Positions 9,454 through 16,695 of a DNA stretch of 64,000 bases are shown in pieces. The notes under the pieces are model-generated. The model was not told the origin of the DNA. It saw only the letters and a program-made list of their open reading frames with translations, and ran no database searches. Made by a program: the position numbers and the translations under genes. Each line of letters opens with the position of its first letter. Position 1 is the stretch's first letter. Source of the stretch: Paenibacillus contaminans (GTDB lineage Bacteria > Bacillota > Bacilli > Paenibacillales > NBRC-103111); the NCBI RefSeq assembly GCF_003285015.1, contig NZ_QMFB01000016.1:1-64000 (forward strand). The letters run 5' to 3'.

Positions 9454-9551
9454 CTATTCGTTCTCCCTTCGAAGTCGTTCTAGCGTCCCTTATTGAAAAC
9501 GAAGACTGCGCAGGTTCTCAAAAAGGGACTCTTAAACGTTCAATTGTACTC

Positions 9552-10958
9552 TTAATGGAACTGCCATTCGCGAACGTCGTAGAAATGCCCTTTGATCGCA
9601 GCTGCTGCCGCCATCGCCGGAGAAACCAGATGCGTACGGCCGTCGCGGCCTTGACGCCCTTCAAAGTTACGGTTAGAGGTCGACGCACAGCGTTCCCCCG
9701 GGCTCAGAACATCCGGGTTCATCGCCAAACACATGGAGCAGCCCGCATCGCGCCATTCGAAGCCCGCTTCGACGAACACCTTATCGAGACCTTCTTTTTC
9801 AGCCTGCAATTTCACGCGTCCGGAGCCCGGCACGACCATTGCGCGAACGGCAGAATCGACTTTGTAGCCTTTTGCCACGGAAGCCGCTGCACGCAGGTCT
9901 TCGATACGTCCGTTCGTACAGGAACCGATAAACACGACGTCCACTTTCAAATCCGTCATCGGAGTTCCGGGAGTAAGTCCCATGTATTCAATCGCTTTTT
10001 CCGCCGCCTTGCGCTCGTTCTCCGTAGGGAGGCTTTGCGGCTCGGGCACGGAAGAAGTTACGTCGGTACCCATACCAGGGCTCGTTCCCCAGGTAACTTG
10101 CGGCACGAGGGATTCGGCGTCGAATTCGACGACCGTATCGTAAGCTGCGCCTTCGTCCGTCGTCAGCTTCTTCCACTCGGAAACCGCTTGATCGAACGCT
10201 TCGCCTTGCGGTACGTATTCGCGTCCGCGCAAGTAATTAAACGTCGTTTCGTCCGGAGCGATCAGACCCGCGCGCGCACCCGCTTCGATCGACATGTTGC
10301 AGACGGTCATCCGCTCTTCCATCGACAAGCTGCGGATCGACTCGCCCGTATATTCGACGACATACCCTGTCGCGAAATCCGTGCCGTATTTGGCGATAAC
10401 GCCAAGAATCAAGTCTTTGGCCGTTACGCCCGGCTTCAGCTTGCCGTTAATGCGAACTTCCATCGTTTTGGACTTTCCTTGCTGCAAGCATTGCGTAGCG
10501 AGCACATGCTCCACTTCGCTGGTGCCGATTCCAAACGCCAATGCGCCGAAAGCGCCATGCGTGGAAGTGTGGCTGTCGCCGCAAACGATCGTTTTGCCCG
10601 GGTGCGTCAGACCGATTTCAGGTCCCATAACGTGAACGACGCCTTGATCGACATTGTTGAGATCGAACAGCTTGACGCCGAAATCGGCGCAGTTTTGCGA
10701 CAGCGTATCGATTTGCTGCTTGGAAATCGGATCCGCGATATTGAAACGGTCCTTCGTCGGCACGTTGTGATCCATCGTTGCGTATGTCAGGTCCGGACGG
10801 CGAACCTTCCGGTTGTTCAAGCGAAGTCCTTCGAACGCTTGCGGAGAAGTTACCTCGTGAACCAGGTGCAAATCGATATAAATAATGGCCGGCTTGCCCG
10901 CTTCCTGATGAATGACGTGATTGTCCCAAATTTTTTCGTACATCGTTTTTTTCGTCAT
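9552..10958 (-). CDS. leuC: 3-isopropylmalate dehydratase large subunit
   Basis: A 468-residue aconitase-family subunit carrying the catalytic 4Fe-4S cluster. Family blocks are present: VCGDSHTSTHGAFGALAFG, the cysteine of FIGSCTNGRIEDLR and the pair in GCSMCLAMNPD that together ligate the cluster. Length is standard. It is transcribed with leuD, and a 7-bp inverted repeat (GTCCCTT/AAGGGAC, 9484-9530) lies between the two genes. The promoter should be in the 170-bp divergent region shared with a LysR-type regulator at 11131, a common arrangement for control of the neighbouring operon. Confidence 0.97.
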   Translation of the reverse strand: MTKKTMYEKIWDNHVIHQEAGKPAIIYIDLHLVHEVTSPQAFEGLRLNNRKVRRPDLTYATMDHNVPTKDRFNIADPISKQQIDTLSQNCADFGVKLFDLNNVDQGVVHVMGPEIGLTHPGKTIVCGDSHTSTHGAFGALAFGIGTSEVEHVLATQCLQQGKSKTMEVRINGKLKPGVTAKDLILGVIAKYGTDFATGYVVEYTGESIRSLSMEERMTVCNMSIEAGARAGLIAPDETTFNYLRGREYVPQGEAFDQAVSEWKKLTTDEGAAYDTVVEFDAESLVPQVTWGTSPGMGTDVTSSVPEPQSLPTENERKAAEKAIEYMGLTPGTPMTDLKVDVVFIGSCTNGRIEDLRAAASVAKGYKVDSAVRAMVVPGSGRVKLQAEKEGLDKVFVEAGFEWRDAGCSMCLAMNPDVLSPGERCASTSNRNFEGRQGRDGRTHLVSPAMAAAAAIKGHFYDVREWQFH

Positions 10959-11042
10959 CGTTACCCCGCCTTTTCATGAAGATGTCGAACTTTGATAATA
11001 AACTTAACCTATGAATTTCGATGCAAATATCGTATCATTTCT

Positions 11043-11087
11043 TTGTTCATTGTTCCAAGATATAATATCTATAAGAGCTATAGGATA
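11043..11087 (+). promoter_or_regulatory. Promoter of the LysR gene with overlapping dyad
   Basis: TTGTTC (11043-11048) and TATCTA (11066-11071) are 17 bp apart on the plus strand. An imperfect dyad TATCTATA...TATAGGATA (11066-11087) covers the -10 box. This suits a LysR-type autoregulatory site also placed to act on leuCD. Confidence 0.45.
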
Positions 11088-11130
11088 GAGTAATAAACAA
11101 AAACCTCGGTGCGTTCAAGGAGGAATAGAA

Positions 11131-12039
11131 ATGGAAATACGTCAGCTGCTGTACGCAGTCCAAATTGCGGCCGACAAAAATTTTTCCCGCGCGGCGGAAA
11201 AGCTTCATATCGCCCAGCCTTCGCTCAGCCAGCAGCTTGCCAAGCTGGAGAAAGAAATCGGCGTACTGTTGTTTCAGCGCAACACGAATTCCGTCGAAGC
11301 CACGCATGCCGGAACGGTTTTTGTGGAGAAGGCGCAAACGATACTCGATATGATCGCACAGCTCAAAAAAGAAATGGAAGACATCTCGCAAATGCGGAAA
11401 GGGAAGCTGATCGTCGGCTCCTTGCCCATGACGGGAGCGCATATACTGCCCAGAGTTCTTCCGGTATTCTACAAGCTTCATCCCGGAATCGAAGTGATGC
11501 TTGTGGAAGAGACGACCTCCAATTTGGAGGCGCTGACGGCCAGCGGACAAACCGATATCAGCTTGCTTACGCTCCCGGTAATCGATCCCGCCCTTTCGTA
11601 TGCGCCGCTTATCGAGGAGGAAATCGAGCTGGCCGTTCCGCCGCAGCATCCGCTGGCCGCCCTCGGGCAAAACGGAGAAGCCGTCGATATCGGCAAGCTC
11701 CGGGACGAGCCGTTCATCGTCCTGAAGCGCGGCCAGGGCTTCCGACAGCTCGCGTTCGAGCTTTGCGAAACCGCCGGCTTCGTGCCGCGCGTCGTATTCG
11801 AAAGCAGCAACATCGAAACCGTACAATCACTGGTCGCAGCCGGCATGGGCATATCCTTCGTCCCGTCGATGATCGCAAGGGAGCTTGGCAGTCCGTTCGT
11901 TCCCGTATATGTTAAGCTGAACGGAGCGCCGAGCCGGATGCTCGTCATCGCGTACCGTAAAGGCAGGTACCTATCGAAAGCGGCGGAGGCGTTCATCGAA
12001 ACCGCGGTCGAAGCCGTAAAGCAGCATCCGCAAGGATAA
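11131..12039 (+). CDS. LysR-family transcriptional regulator
   Basis: A 302-residue regulator with an N-terminal winged helix (MEIRQLLYAVQIAADKNFS, then AQPSLSQQLAKLEKEIGVLL) and a periplasmic-binding-protein-like effector domain (about 90-295). It is divergent from leuCD, so control of leucine biosynthesis is a reasonable inference; the effector is unknown. AAGGAGG sits eight bases before the ATG. The last two sense codons and the stop (CAAGGATAA) coincide with the first bases of an intergenic repeat copy, so the present C-terminus may have been set by repeat insertion. Confidence 0.93.
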   Translation: MEIRQLLYAVQIAADKNFSRAAEKLHIAQPSLSQQLAKLEKEIGVLLFQRNTNSVEATHAGTVFVEKAQTILDMIAQLKKEMEDISQMRKGKLIVGSLPMTGAHILPRVLPVFYKLHPGIEVMLVEETTSNLEALTASGQTDISLLTLPVIDPALSYAPLIEEEIELAVPPQHPLAALGQNGEAVDIGKLRDEPFIVLKRGQGFRQLAFELCETAGFVPRVVFESSNIETVQSLVAAGMGISFVPSMIARELGSPFVPVYVKLNGAPSRMLVIAYRKGRYLSKAAEAFIETAVEAVKQHPQG

Positions 12040-12133
12040 GAGGCTTCGCGGTCCTAAATGCTTTCAAAGAAAGCGACTTCGTAAGCGTAGGCATGGACTC
12101 GTGCGTTTTGAAAAAAGCGCTTGATTGGTGAAA
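12031..12133. repeat. Intergenic palindromic repeat, copy B of 4 (overlaps the LysR gene end)
   Basis: It starts CAAGGATAA, the same bases that open copies A and D, and continues through CTTTCAAAGAAAGCGACTTC to about GTGAAAC. The first nine bases are read as the final codons and stop of the LysR gene. Confidence 0.75.
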
Positions 12134-12140
12134 CAGTTAA

Positions 12141-12180
12141 AATAACCCCGCCTGCTTTATCATGAAGCGGCGGGGTTACT
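12141..12180. terminator. Bidirectional terminator between the LysR gene and mtnU
   Basis: A near-perfect stem (AATAACCCCGCC with GGCGGGGTTACT) has T-rich flanks on both sides and lies between two convergent genes. Confidence 0.8.
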
Positions 12181-12183
12181 CTT

Positions 12184-12981
12184 TTAATATAAATGAGGGC
12201 GGCGATCCTCAAAAATCGGAATCGTCCGGCGCACTTTATCGACGTTATCCAGATCGACCGTAGCCGTCAAAATCGTTTCTTCCTCCCCGCCTTCGGCAAT
12301 CGCCTCGCCCCACGGATCGATAACCATCGAATGTCCGAAAAACGATGTCGTGCCGCTCGTTCCGACCCGATTGCATGAAACGACGTACATCTGATTTTCG
12401 ATAGCCCGGGCCATAAGGAGCGTACGCCAATGGTGAAGCCGCGGGTGCGGCCATTCGGCAGGCACGAACAGCAGCTTCGCGCCGTCGAGCGCCAGCTTCC
12501 TGGACAGCTCCGGAAACCGGATATCGTAGCAAATCATCATCCCGGTTTGTATGCCGTCGAGCTCGAAACGGCCCAGCCGTTCTCCCGCCGTCAAATATTT
12601 TTCTTCGTCCATCAAGCGGAACAAATGAATTTTGGAATAATCCGCCGCGACATTGCCCGTCCGGTCGAACGCATAAATCGTGTTCAGGATCGCGTCTTCC
12701 TTCTTCTCGGCGATCGAGCCTCCAATAATATTGACCTGATGCTGCCGGCTGAATAACGATAGATATTCGCGCGTCCGCTCGCCTTGCACATCGGCAAGCT
12801 CATGAATACGGTCGAGCGCATAGCCGGTATTCCACATTTCCGGAAATACGATGACATCCGGCTTTTCGGCTGTGCTTACGGCCTGCTCCAGCATCGACTC
12901 CAGCTTGGCGAAATTTCGCTCCGGTTCCCCGATGGCGATGTCCATCTGCAGCAAACTGATGCGCAGCTTTGATGTAGTCAT
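12184..12981 (-). CDS. mtnU: Nitrilase-superfamily omega-amidase, MtnU-like
   Basis: A 265-residue carbon-nitrogen hydrolase with the catalytic triad Glu48 (VFPEMWNTGY), Lys117 (DYSKIHLF) and Cys151 (MMICYDIRFPE). In Bacillus, MtnU is placed in the methionine salvage locus and is thought to hydrolyse the 2-oxo-glutaramate-type acid left by the MtnE transamination. Here mtnE lies about 930 bp away on the opposite strand, which supports that role. It appears co-transcribed with the Uma2-type gene (37-bp gap). Family is certain; the exact substrate is inferred from family and context. Confidence 0.82.
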   Translation of the reverse strand: MTTSKLRISLLQMDIAIGEPERNFAKLESMLEQAVSTAEKPDVIVFPEMWNTGYALDRIHELADVQGERTREYLSLFSRQHQVNIIGGSIAEKKEDAILNTIYAFDRTGNVAADYSKIHLFRLMDEEKYLTAGERLGRFELDGIQTGMMICYDIRFPELSRKLALDGAKLLFVPAEWPHPRLHHWRTLLMARAIENQMYVVSCNRVGTSGTTSFFGHSMVIDPWGEAIAEGGEEETILTATVDLDNVDKVRRTIPIFEDRRPHLY

Positions 12982-13018
12982 GGTCGATAAACTCCTCTGT
13001 AACGGTTATTTATGCGCT

Positions 13019-13594
13019 TCATTCCGCAAAAACGGTTTCCAAATGAATGTCCAGATCGTCGAAAATGCCGACCTTCAAAGTATCCTCCGCCGCATACGGC
13101 TCGATTTCGCCATACTTTCCGCCGGCGTTCAACTTATAAACGAGAACCGCCTTCTCACCCGGATACACGATCCAGTACTCGCGAACGCCGGCTTTCTCGT
13201 AAAGACGGAGCTTCGTCAGAACGTCATGGCGGAAGCTGGAAGGCGAAACGATTTCGACGACCAGATCGGGGCTGCCTTTGCAACCCTTGTCGTCAAGTTT
13301 GCCGCGGTCGCAGACGACGGTCAAATCAGGTTGTACGACCGTACGGATATCGTCGTCCTTCTCACTGCCTTTCGGCAGACGCACGTCGAAGGGCGCCATA
13401 TACACATCGCATGTTTTACCTTTTAAATATTGATGAAAAGCAGCATGTAATTCACCCAAAATACGCTGATGCTGCCGGGAAGGCGCAGGCGACACCGCCA
13501 CAGCTTCTCCTTCGATGATTTCCACTCTTTCCCCTTCCGGCCAGCTCAAGTAATCCGCATAGGTAAATTCGTGTTTCGGCATCGGCATGCTCAT
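13019..13594 (-). CDS. Uma2-family (DUF820) putative restriction-endonuclease-fold protein
   Basis: A 191-residue protein of the Uma2 family, which has a PD-(D/E)XK nuclease fold. Conserved blocks are the VEIIEGEAV start, VQPDLTVVCD, GSPDLVVEIVSPSS and YEKAGVREYWIVYP, which contain the acidic and Lys/Gln residues of the fold. Cellular function of the family is not established; many genomes carry several isolated copies. The ATG at 13594 was preferred to the GTG at 13603 because GAGGTG is six bases upstream of the former. It is placed in front of mtnU on one probable transcript, with no obvious functional link. Confidence 0.85.
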   Translation of the reverse strand: MSMPMPKHEFTYADYLSWPEGERVEIIEGEAVAVSPAPSRQHQRILGELHAAFHQYLKGKTCDVYMAPFDVRLPKGSEKDDDIRTVVQPDLTVVCDRGKLDDKGCKGSPDLVVEIVSPSSFRHDVLTKLRLYEKAGVREYWIVYPGEKAVLVYKLNAGGKYGEIEPYAAEDTLKVGIFDDLDIHLETVFAE

Positions 13595-13624
13595 CGCATT
13601 CACCTCGTTTCAAAGCTTTTCCTC

Positions 13625-13653
13625 ATTATAGCATATTCCAGCCGCGTCTCGAA
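13625..13653 (-). promoter_or_regulatory. Promoter of the Uma2-mtnU unit
   Basis: On the minus strand an extended -10 (TGCTATAAT, with TATAAT at 13625-13630) is preceded 17 bp upstream by a weak TTCGAG -35 box. The start point would fall about 25 bp before the Uma2 ATG. Confidence 0.5.
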
Positions 13654-13759
13654 GAAATGAGCTAAGTCCGAGCCGGAAGCTTTCTTCGTCCCGCTTGCGC
13701 CGAACCGATCCAGAGTAACATGTTCCGAATGCTCTAGGTACGCCTGAGAAGAGCTGCCG

Positions 13760-13815
13760 CAGTTAACCTGACGAACGTCGGGTTCGCCGCACACTATACA
13801 GTTAACCCGTTTTTT
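13760..13815 (+). promoter_or_regulatory. Candidate terminator/antiterminator switch in the mtnE leader
   Basis: CGGGTT (13779-13784) can pair with AACCCG (13804-13809), followed by six T residues: a terminator-like hairpin. An upstream near-copy, AACCTGACG, can instead pair with CGTCGGGTT, which would block the first hairpin. The stems are short (6-9 bp), so this remains a proposal. Confidence 0.35.
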
Positions 13816-13913
13816 GATACAGTAGAAATCGACTTGTGCACAGGATAAACCCAAGCGTGGCCGACCGTTTTCACACGGAGACCCGCCTCAATAATCCACC
13901 GGAGTGAAGCGAT

Positions 13914-15125
13914 ATGACACACGAAAATAAGGTGACGCAGGAGCCGTTCGTTTTTCGTCCTGCGGAACGAATGAATCAGCTTCCGACGCAATTTTTCGCC
14001 ACCCTGGTCAAAAAAGCGAATGCGGAAATCGCCGCGGGCCACGACGTTATCAACTTGGGACAAGGCAATCCCGACCGCCCGACTCCCGACCATATCGTTC
14101 GCAAGCTGCAAGAGGCGGCGCCGAATCCGCTGTATCACAAATACCCGCCGTTCAGCGGCTACGGCTTCCTGAAAGAAGCGGTCGCCCGCCGCTACGCCGA
14201 GGACTACGGCGTTTTGCTTGATCCGGAAACGGAAGTGGCCGTACTGTTCGGCGGCAAAACGGGACTCGTCGAAATCAGCCAATGCCTGCTAAATCCGGGC
14301 GACGTCTGTCTTGTTCCGGATCCGGGCTACCCCGATTATTGGTCCGGGGTCGTGCTTGCCGGCGGCGAAATGGTGTTCATGCCTCTGCGCGAAGGGAATC
14401 GGTTTCTGCCGGATTATTCGGAATTGAAGCCGGATGAGCTGAGCCGCGCCAAGCTGATGTTTCTCAACTACCCGAATAATCCTACAGGCGTAAACGCGCC
14501 GGCATCCTTCTATGAGGAAACCGTCCGGTTCGCGGAGCGCAACGGCATCGTCGTCGCAAGCGACTTTGCCTACGGAGCGATCGGCTTCGACGGCCAAAAG
14601 CCGCGCAGCTTCCTGCAAACGCCGGGAGCCAAAGAAGTCGGTGTGGAGTTTTATACGCTGTCCAAAACCTACAACATGGCCGGATGGCGCGTCGGCTTCG
14701 CGATCGGCAACCGGGAAATCGTCCGCCAAATCAATCTGATTCAGGATCATTATTATTGCAGTTTGTTCGGCGGCATTCAGGAAGCGGCTGCCGAAGCCTT
14801 GACGGGACCGCAGGATTGCGTGCGCGAGCTAGTGGCCGTATACGAATCCCGCCGCAACACCCTCTTCGAGGCGTTGAAACGGATCGGCTGGCATGCCAAG
14901 CCTTCGGAAGGCTCTTTCTTCACATGGCTTCCAGTTCCCGAAGGCCATACTTCGGCTTCGCTTGCCGATCTGCTGCTTAGCGAAGCGAAAATCGTCGTCG
15001 CTCCCGGGATCGGCTTCGGTTCATGCGGCGAAGGTTATGTGCGCATGGGGCTCCTTACTTCCGAGGAACGCCTCGTCGAAGCGGCAGAGCGTATCGGAAA
15101 ACTAGGCTTGTTTACGAAAGCGTAA
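13914..15125 (+). CDS. mtnE: Methionine-salvage aminotransferase MtnE
   Basis: A 403-residue fold-type I PLP aminotransferase. The PLP lysine is in YTLSKTYNMAGWRVGF and the family block VINLGQGNPDRPTPDH is present. It resembles Bacillus MtnE closely along its length (for example LFGGKTGLVE, PDPGYPDYWSGV, SDFAYGAIGFDG and the C-terminal APGIGFG), the enzyme that converts 2-oxo-4-methylthiobutyrate to methionine. It is transcribed toward the T-box/proline operon and has no obvious terminator before it. GGAGTG lies upstream of the ATG. Alternative: another aminotransferase of the same subgroup. Confidence 0.85.
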   Translation: MTHENKVTQEPFVFRPAERMNQLPTQFFATLVKKANAEIAAGHDVINLGQGNPDRPTPDHIVRKLQEAAPNPLYHKYPPFSGYGFLKEAVARRYAEDYGVLLDPETEVAVLFGGKTGLVEISQCLLNPGDVCLVPDPGYPDYWSGVVLAGGEMVFMPLREGNRFLPDYSELKPDELSRAKLMFLNYPNNPTGVNAPASFYEETVRFAERNGIVVASDFAYGAIGFDGQKPRSFLQTPGAKEVGVEFYTLSKTYNMAGWRVGFAIGNREIVRQINLIQDHYYCSLFGGIQEAAAEALTGPQDCVRELVAVYESRRNTLFEALKRIGWHAKPSEGSFFTWLPVPEGHTSASLADLLLSEAKIVVAPGIGFGSCGEGYVRMGLLTSEERLVEAAERIGKLGLFTKA

Positions 15126-15195
15126 TTTGTCCGATTATTCATCATATCCGATAGGCGGAGGCCGCGATTATCACGTTTTACCGGCCGATATTGGC

Positions 15196-15224
15196 TTTAC
15201 AACCGGTGATCGGCATGCTATGCT
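15196..15224 (+). promoter_or_regulatory. Promoter of the proline T-box operon
   Basis: TTTACA (15196-15201) and TATGCT (15219-15224) are separated by exactly 17 bp and are placed to start the T-box leader near 15231. An inverted repeat GCCGAT/ATCGGC (15184-15214) brackets the -35 box. Confidence 0.6.
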
Positions 15225-15230
15225 ATACGG

Positions 15231-15497
15231 AAATCATTTCTATCCCGATTATGCAAACGTATTGACGGGGCCAGTAGGAAGAAGAATCGCGTCAGAGAGT
15301 AAATTTCGAGGCTGAGAGAATTTACCGCGAATCCTATCCGAAACCCACCCCCGAACGGTCAACGACGAGTTGAACGGGTCCCTGCCGTTACTAGGGTATC
15401 AAGTCGGACGGTTCCTTCGGGAAACCCGTCAACTAAGGTGGTACCGCGGAAGCATAAGCTTTCGTCCTTGTTTTTACGAGGACGGAGGCTTTTTTTA
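15231..15497 (+). ncRNA. T-box leader, probably tRNA-Pro responsive
   Basis: The leader carries the T-box core AAGGTGGTACCGCGGAA at 15435-15451 followed by a terminator at 15457-15497. T-box leaders bind uncharged tRNA through a specifier codon and the core, and then favour an antiterminator. The downstream genes are for proline synthesis and charging, so tRNA-Pro is expected. An AGTA / GAA-A-CCC-A arrangement puts a candidate proline specifier CCC at 15345-15347, an alternative CCT lies at 15334-15336, and I could not fold stem I with confidence. The T-box class is sure; the specifier is not. Confidence 0.9.
15457..15497 (+). terminator. Regulated terminator of the T-box leader
   Basis: CGTCCTTG pairs with CGAGGACG (15463-15484), extended by AGC/GCT, and is followed by seven T residues. 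It ends 80 bp before proB. Confidence 0.88.
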
Positions 15498-15576
15498 TTG
15501 GCAGCAAGCATGTCCTCCGCTAATTGTTTCTTAGCTGTCCGGCAATCCATTATTATTTTGCAGGGAAGTGACTCTA

Positions 15577-16674
15577 ATGACGCAGCGAATCGTAGTAAAA
15601 ATCGGCAGCAGCTCGCTGACCTCGGAAGCCGGAGGCTTAAACCGAGAACGCGTAGCGTTCTTCGCCGGCGAGCTGGCAAAGCTTCAAAAAGCCGGCAATC
15701 AGGTACTGCTGGTAACCTCGGGAGCGGTGGCAGCCGGATTTACGTCAATCGGCTACAAGCAGCGGCCGAAAAACTTGCACGAAAAGCAAGCCGCCGCCGC
15801 CGTCGGGCAAGCCTTGCTGATGCAGGCCTACCAGGAGGCTTTCGCCTCCTACGACGTCCATGTGGCGCAAATTTTGCTGACCCGGTCCGATTTTTCCAAC
15901 CGGAAACGTATGCATAACGCACAAATGACGATCGACGAGCTTCTCGCGCATGGGATCGTGCCGATCGTCAACGAGAACGACACCGTTTCGATCGACGAGC
16001 TCAAATTCGGCGACAATGACAAGCTGTCGGCGCTTGTCGCCAACCTGGTTAAAGCAAAACGGCTGATCATTATTACCGATACGGACGGACTTTATACCGA
16101 TAATCCGCGAACGAATCCCGAAGCGCAGCGTATTGAGCGGGTCGATATCATTAGCGAGGACATTTACAGGTTTGCAGGCGGAGCGGGCTCGGCCGTCGGA
16201 ACCGGCGGCATGCGCTCGAAGGTGGAAGCCTCCCGTATCGCGATGCGCGGAGGCGTTCCGGTATTTGTGGGGCGCGTCTGCGAGCCCGGCGATTTGCAGC
16301 TGGCTTCCGCCAATACAGGCAAAGGCACTTATTTCGAAACGAGCGAGAACAGCCTGTCGATGAAAAAGCAATGGGTCGGCTTCCACTCGCTGTCGAGCGG
16401 CGCCATTACGGTGGACGACGGAGCACGCTCAGCACTGCTTTCCGGAGGCAAAAGCCTGCTTCCTGCCGGCATCACGCTCGTGGACGGTGAATTCCACCCC
16501 GGCGACGTTGTCGATGTCATTAGCACGGGCGGACAAACGATCGGGCGCGGCGTCGTCAATTATACCTCCTCGCAGCTTCGCGCCGCGGCCGGCCTGTCTA
16601 CGGACGAAGTGCAAAAACGCTTCGACGTTCTGCGAATCGAGGTCATTCACCGCGACGAATGGGTCGCCAACTAA
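15577..16674 (+). CDS. proB: Glutamate 5-kinase
   Basis: A 365-residue enzyme that phosphorylates glutamate as the first step of proline synthesis. The amino-acid-kinase domain (1-255) has VVKIGSSSLT, the VTSGAVAAG loop, PIVNENDTVS and FGDNDKLSA; a C-terminal PUA domain (about 275-360) is present as in most bacterial ProB. The GTG at 15568 is also in frame, but its GGGAAG ribosome site is too close, whereas the ATG at 15577 is well spaced. First gene behind the T-box, followed by proS, proA and proC. Confidence 0.97.
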   Translation: MTQRIVVKIGSSSLTSEAGGLNRERVAFFAGELAKLQKAGNQVLLVTSGAVAAGFTSIGYKQRPKNLHEKQAAAAVGQALLMQAYQEAFASYDVHVAQILLTRSDFSNRKRMHNAQMTIDELLAHGIVPIVNENDTVSIDELKFGDNDKLSALVANLVKAKRLIIITDTDGLYTDNPRTNPEAQRIERVDIISEDIYRFAGGAGSAVGTGGMRSKVEASRIAMRGGVPVFVGRVCEPGDLQLASANTGKGTYFETSENSLSMKKQWVGFHSLSSGAITVDDGARSALLSGGKSLLPAGITLVDGEFHPGDVVDVISTGGQTIGRGVVNYTSSQLRAAAGLSTDEVQKRFDVLRIEVIHRDEWVAN

Positions 16675-16695
16675 AGGAATGGAGGCGAGAGCACG

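Larger units (their letters stand above)
13595..13913. other. Divergent intergenic region Uma2/mtnE with hairpins
   Basis: This 319-bp stretch contains the Uma2 promoter, a perfect 8-bp stem CGAAGAAA/TTTCTTCG (13650-13688) and a terminator-like hairpin with an alternative partner (13760-13815) ahead of mtnE. No SAM riboswitch signature was recognised. Confidence 0.5.

Noticed and set aside
9555..10979. 474-codon open frame on the plus strand opposite leuC
   Set aside because: It is a mirror of the leuC frame; composition is Arg/His/Phe-rich without any domain, and leuC is certain.
11047..11826. 259-codon open frame opposite the LysR gene
   Set aside because: Shadow frame; no ribosome site and no recognisable domain, while the LysR protein is well supported.
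13600..13854. 84-codon open frame upstream of the Uma2 gene
   Set aside because: It runs through the Uma2 promoter and leader; unusual composition and no ribosome site.
13595..13913. SAM (S-box) riboswitch upstream of mtnE
   Set aside because: The conserved S-box core could not be found; only unassigned hairpins are present.
15127..15315. Short open frame starting with TTG after mtnE
   Set aside because: It covers the promoter and stem I region of the T-box leader and has no ribosome site.
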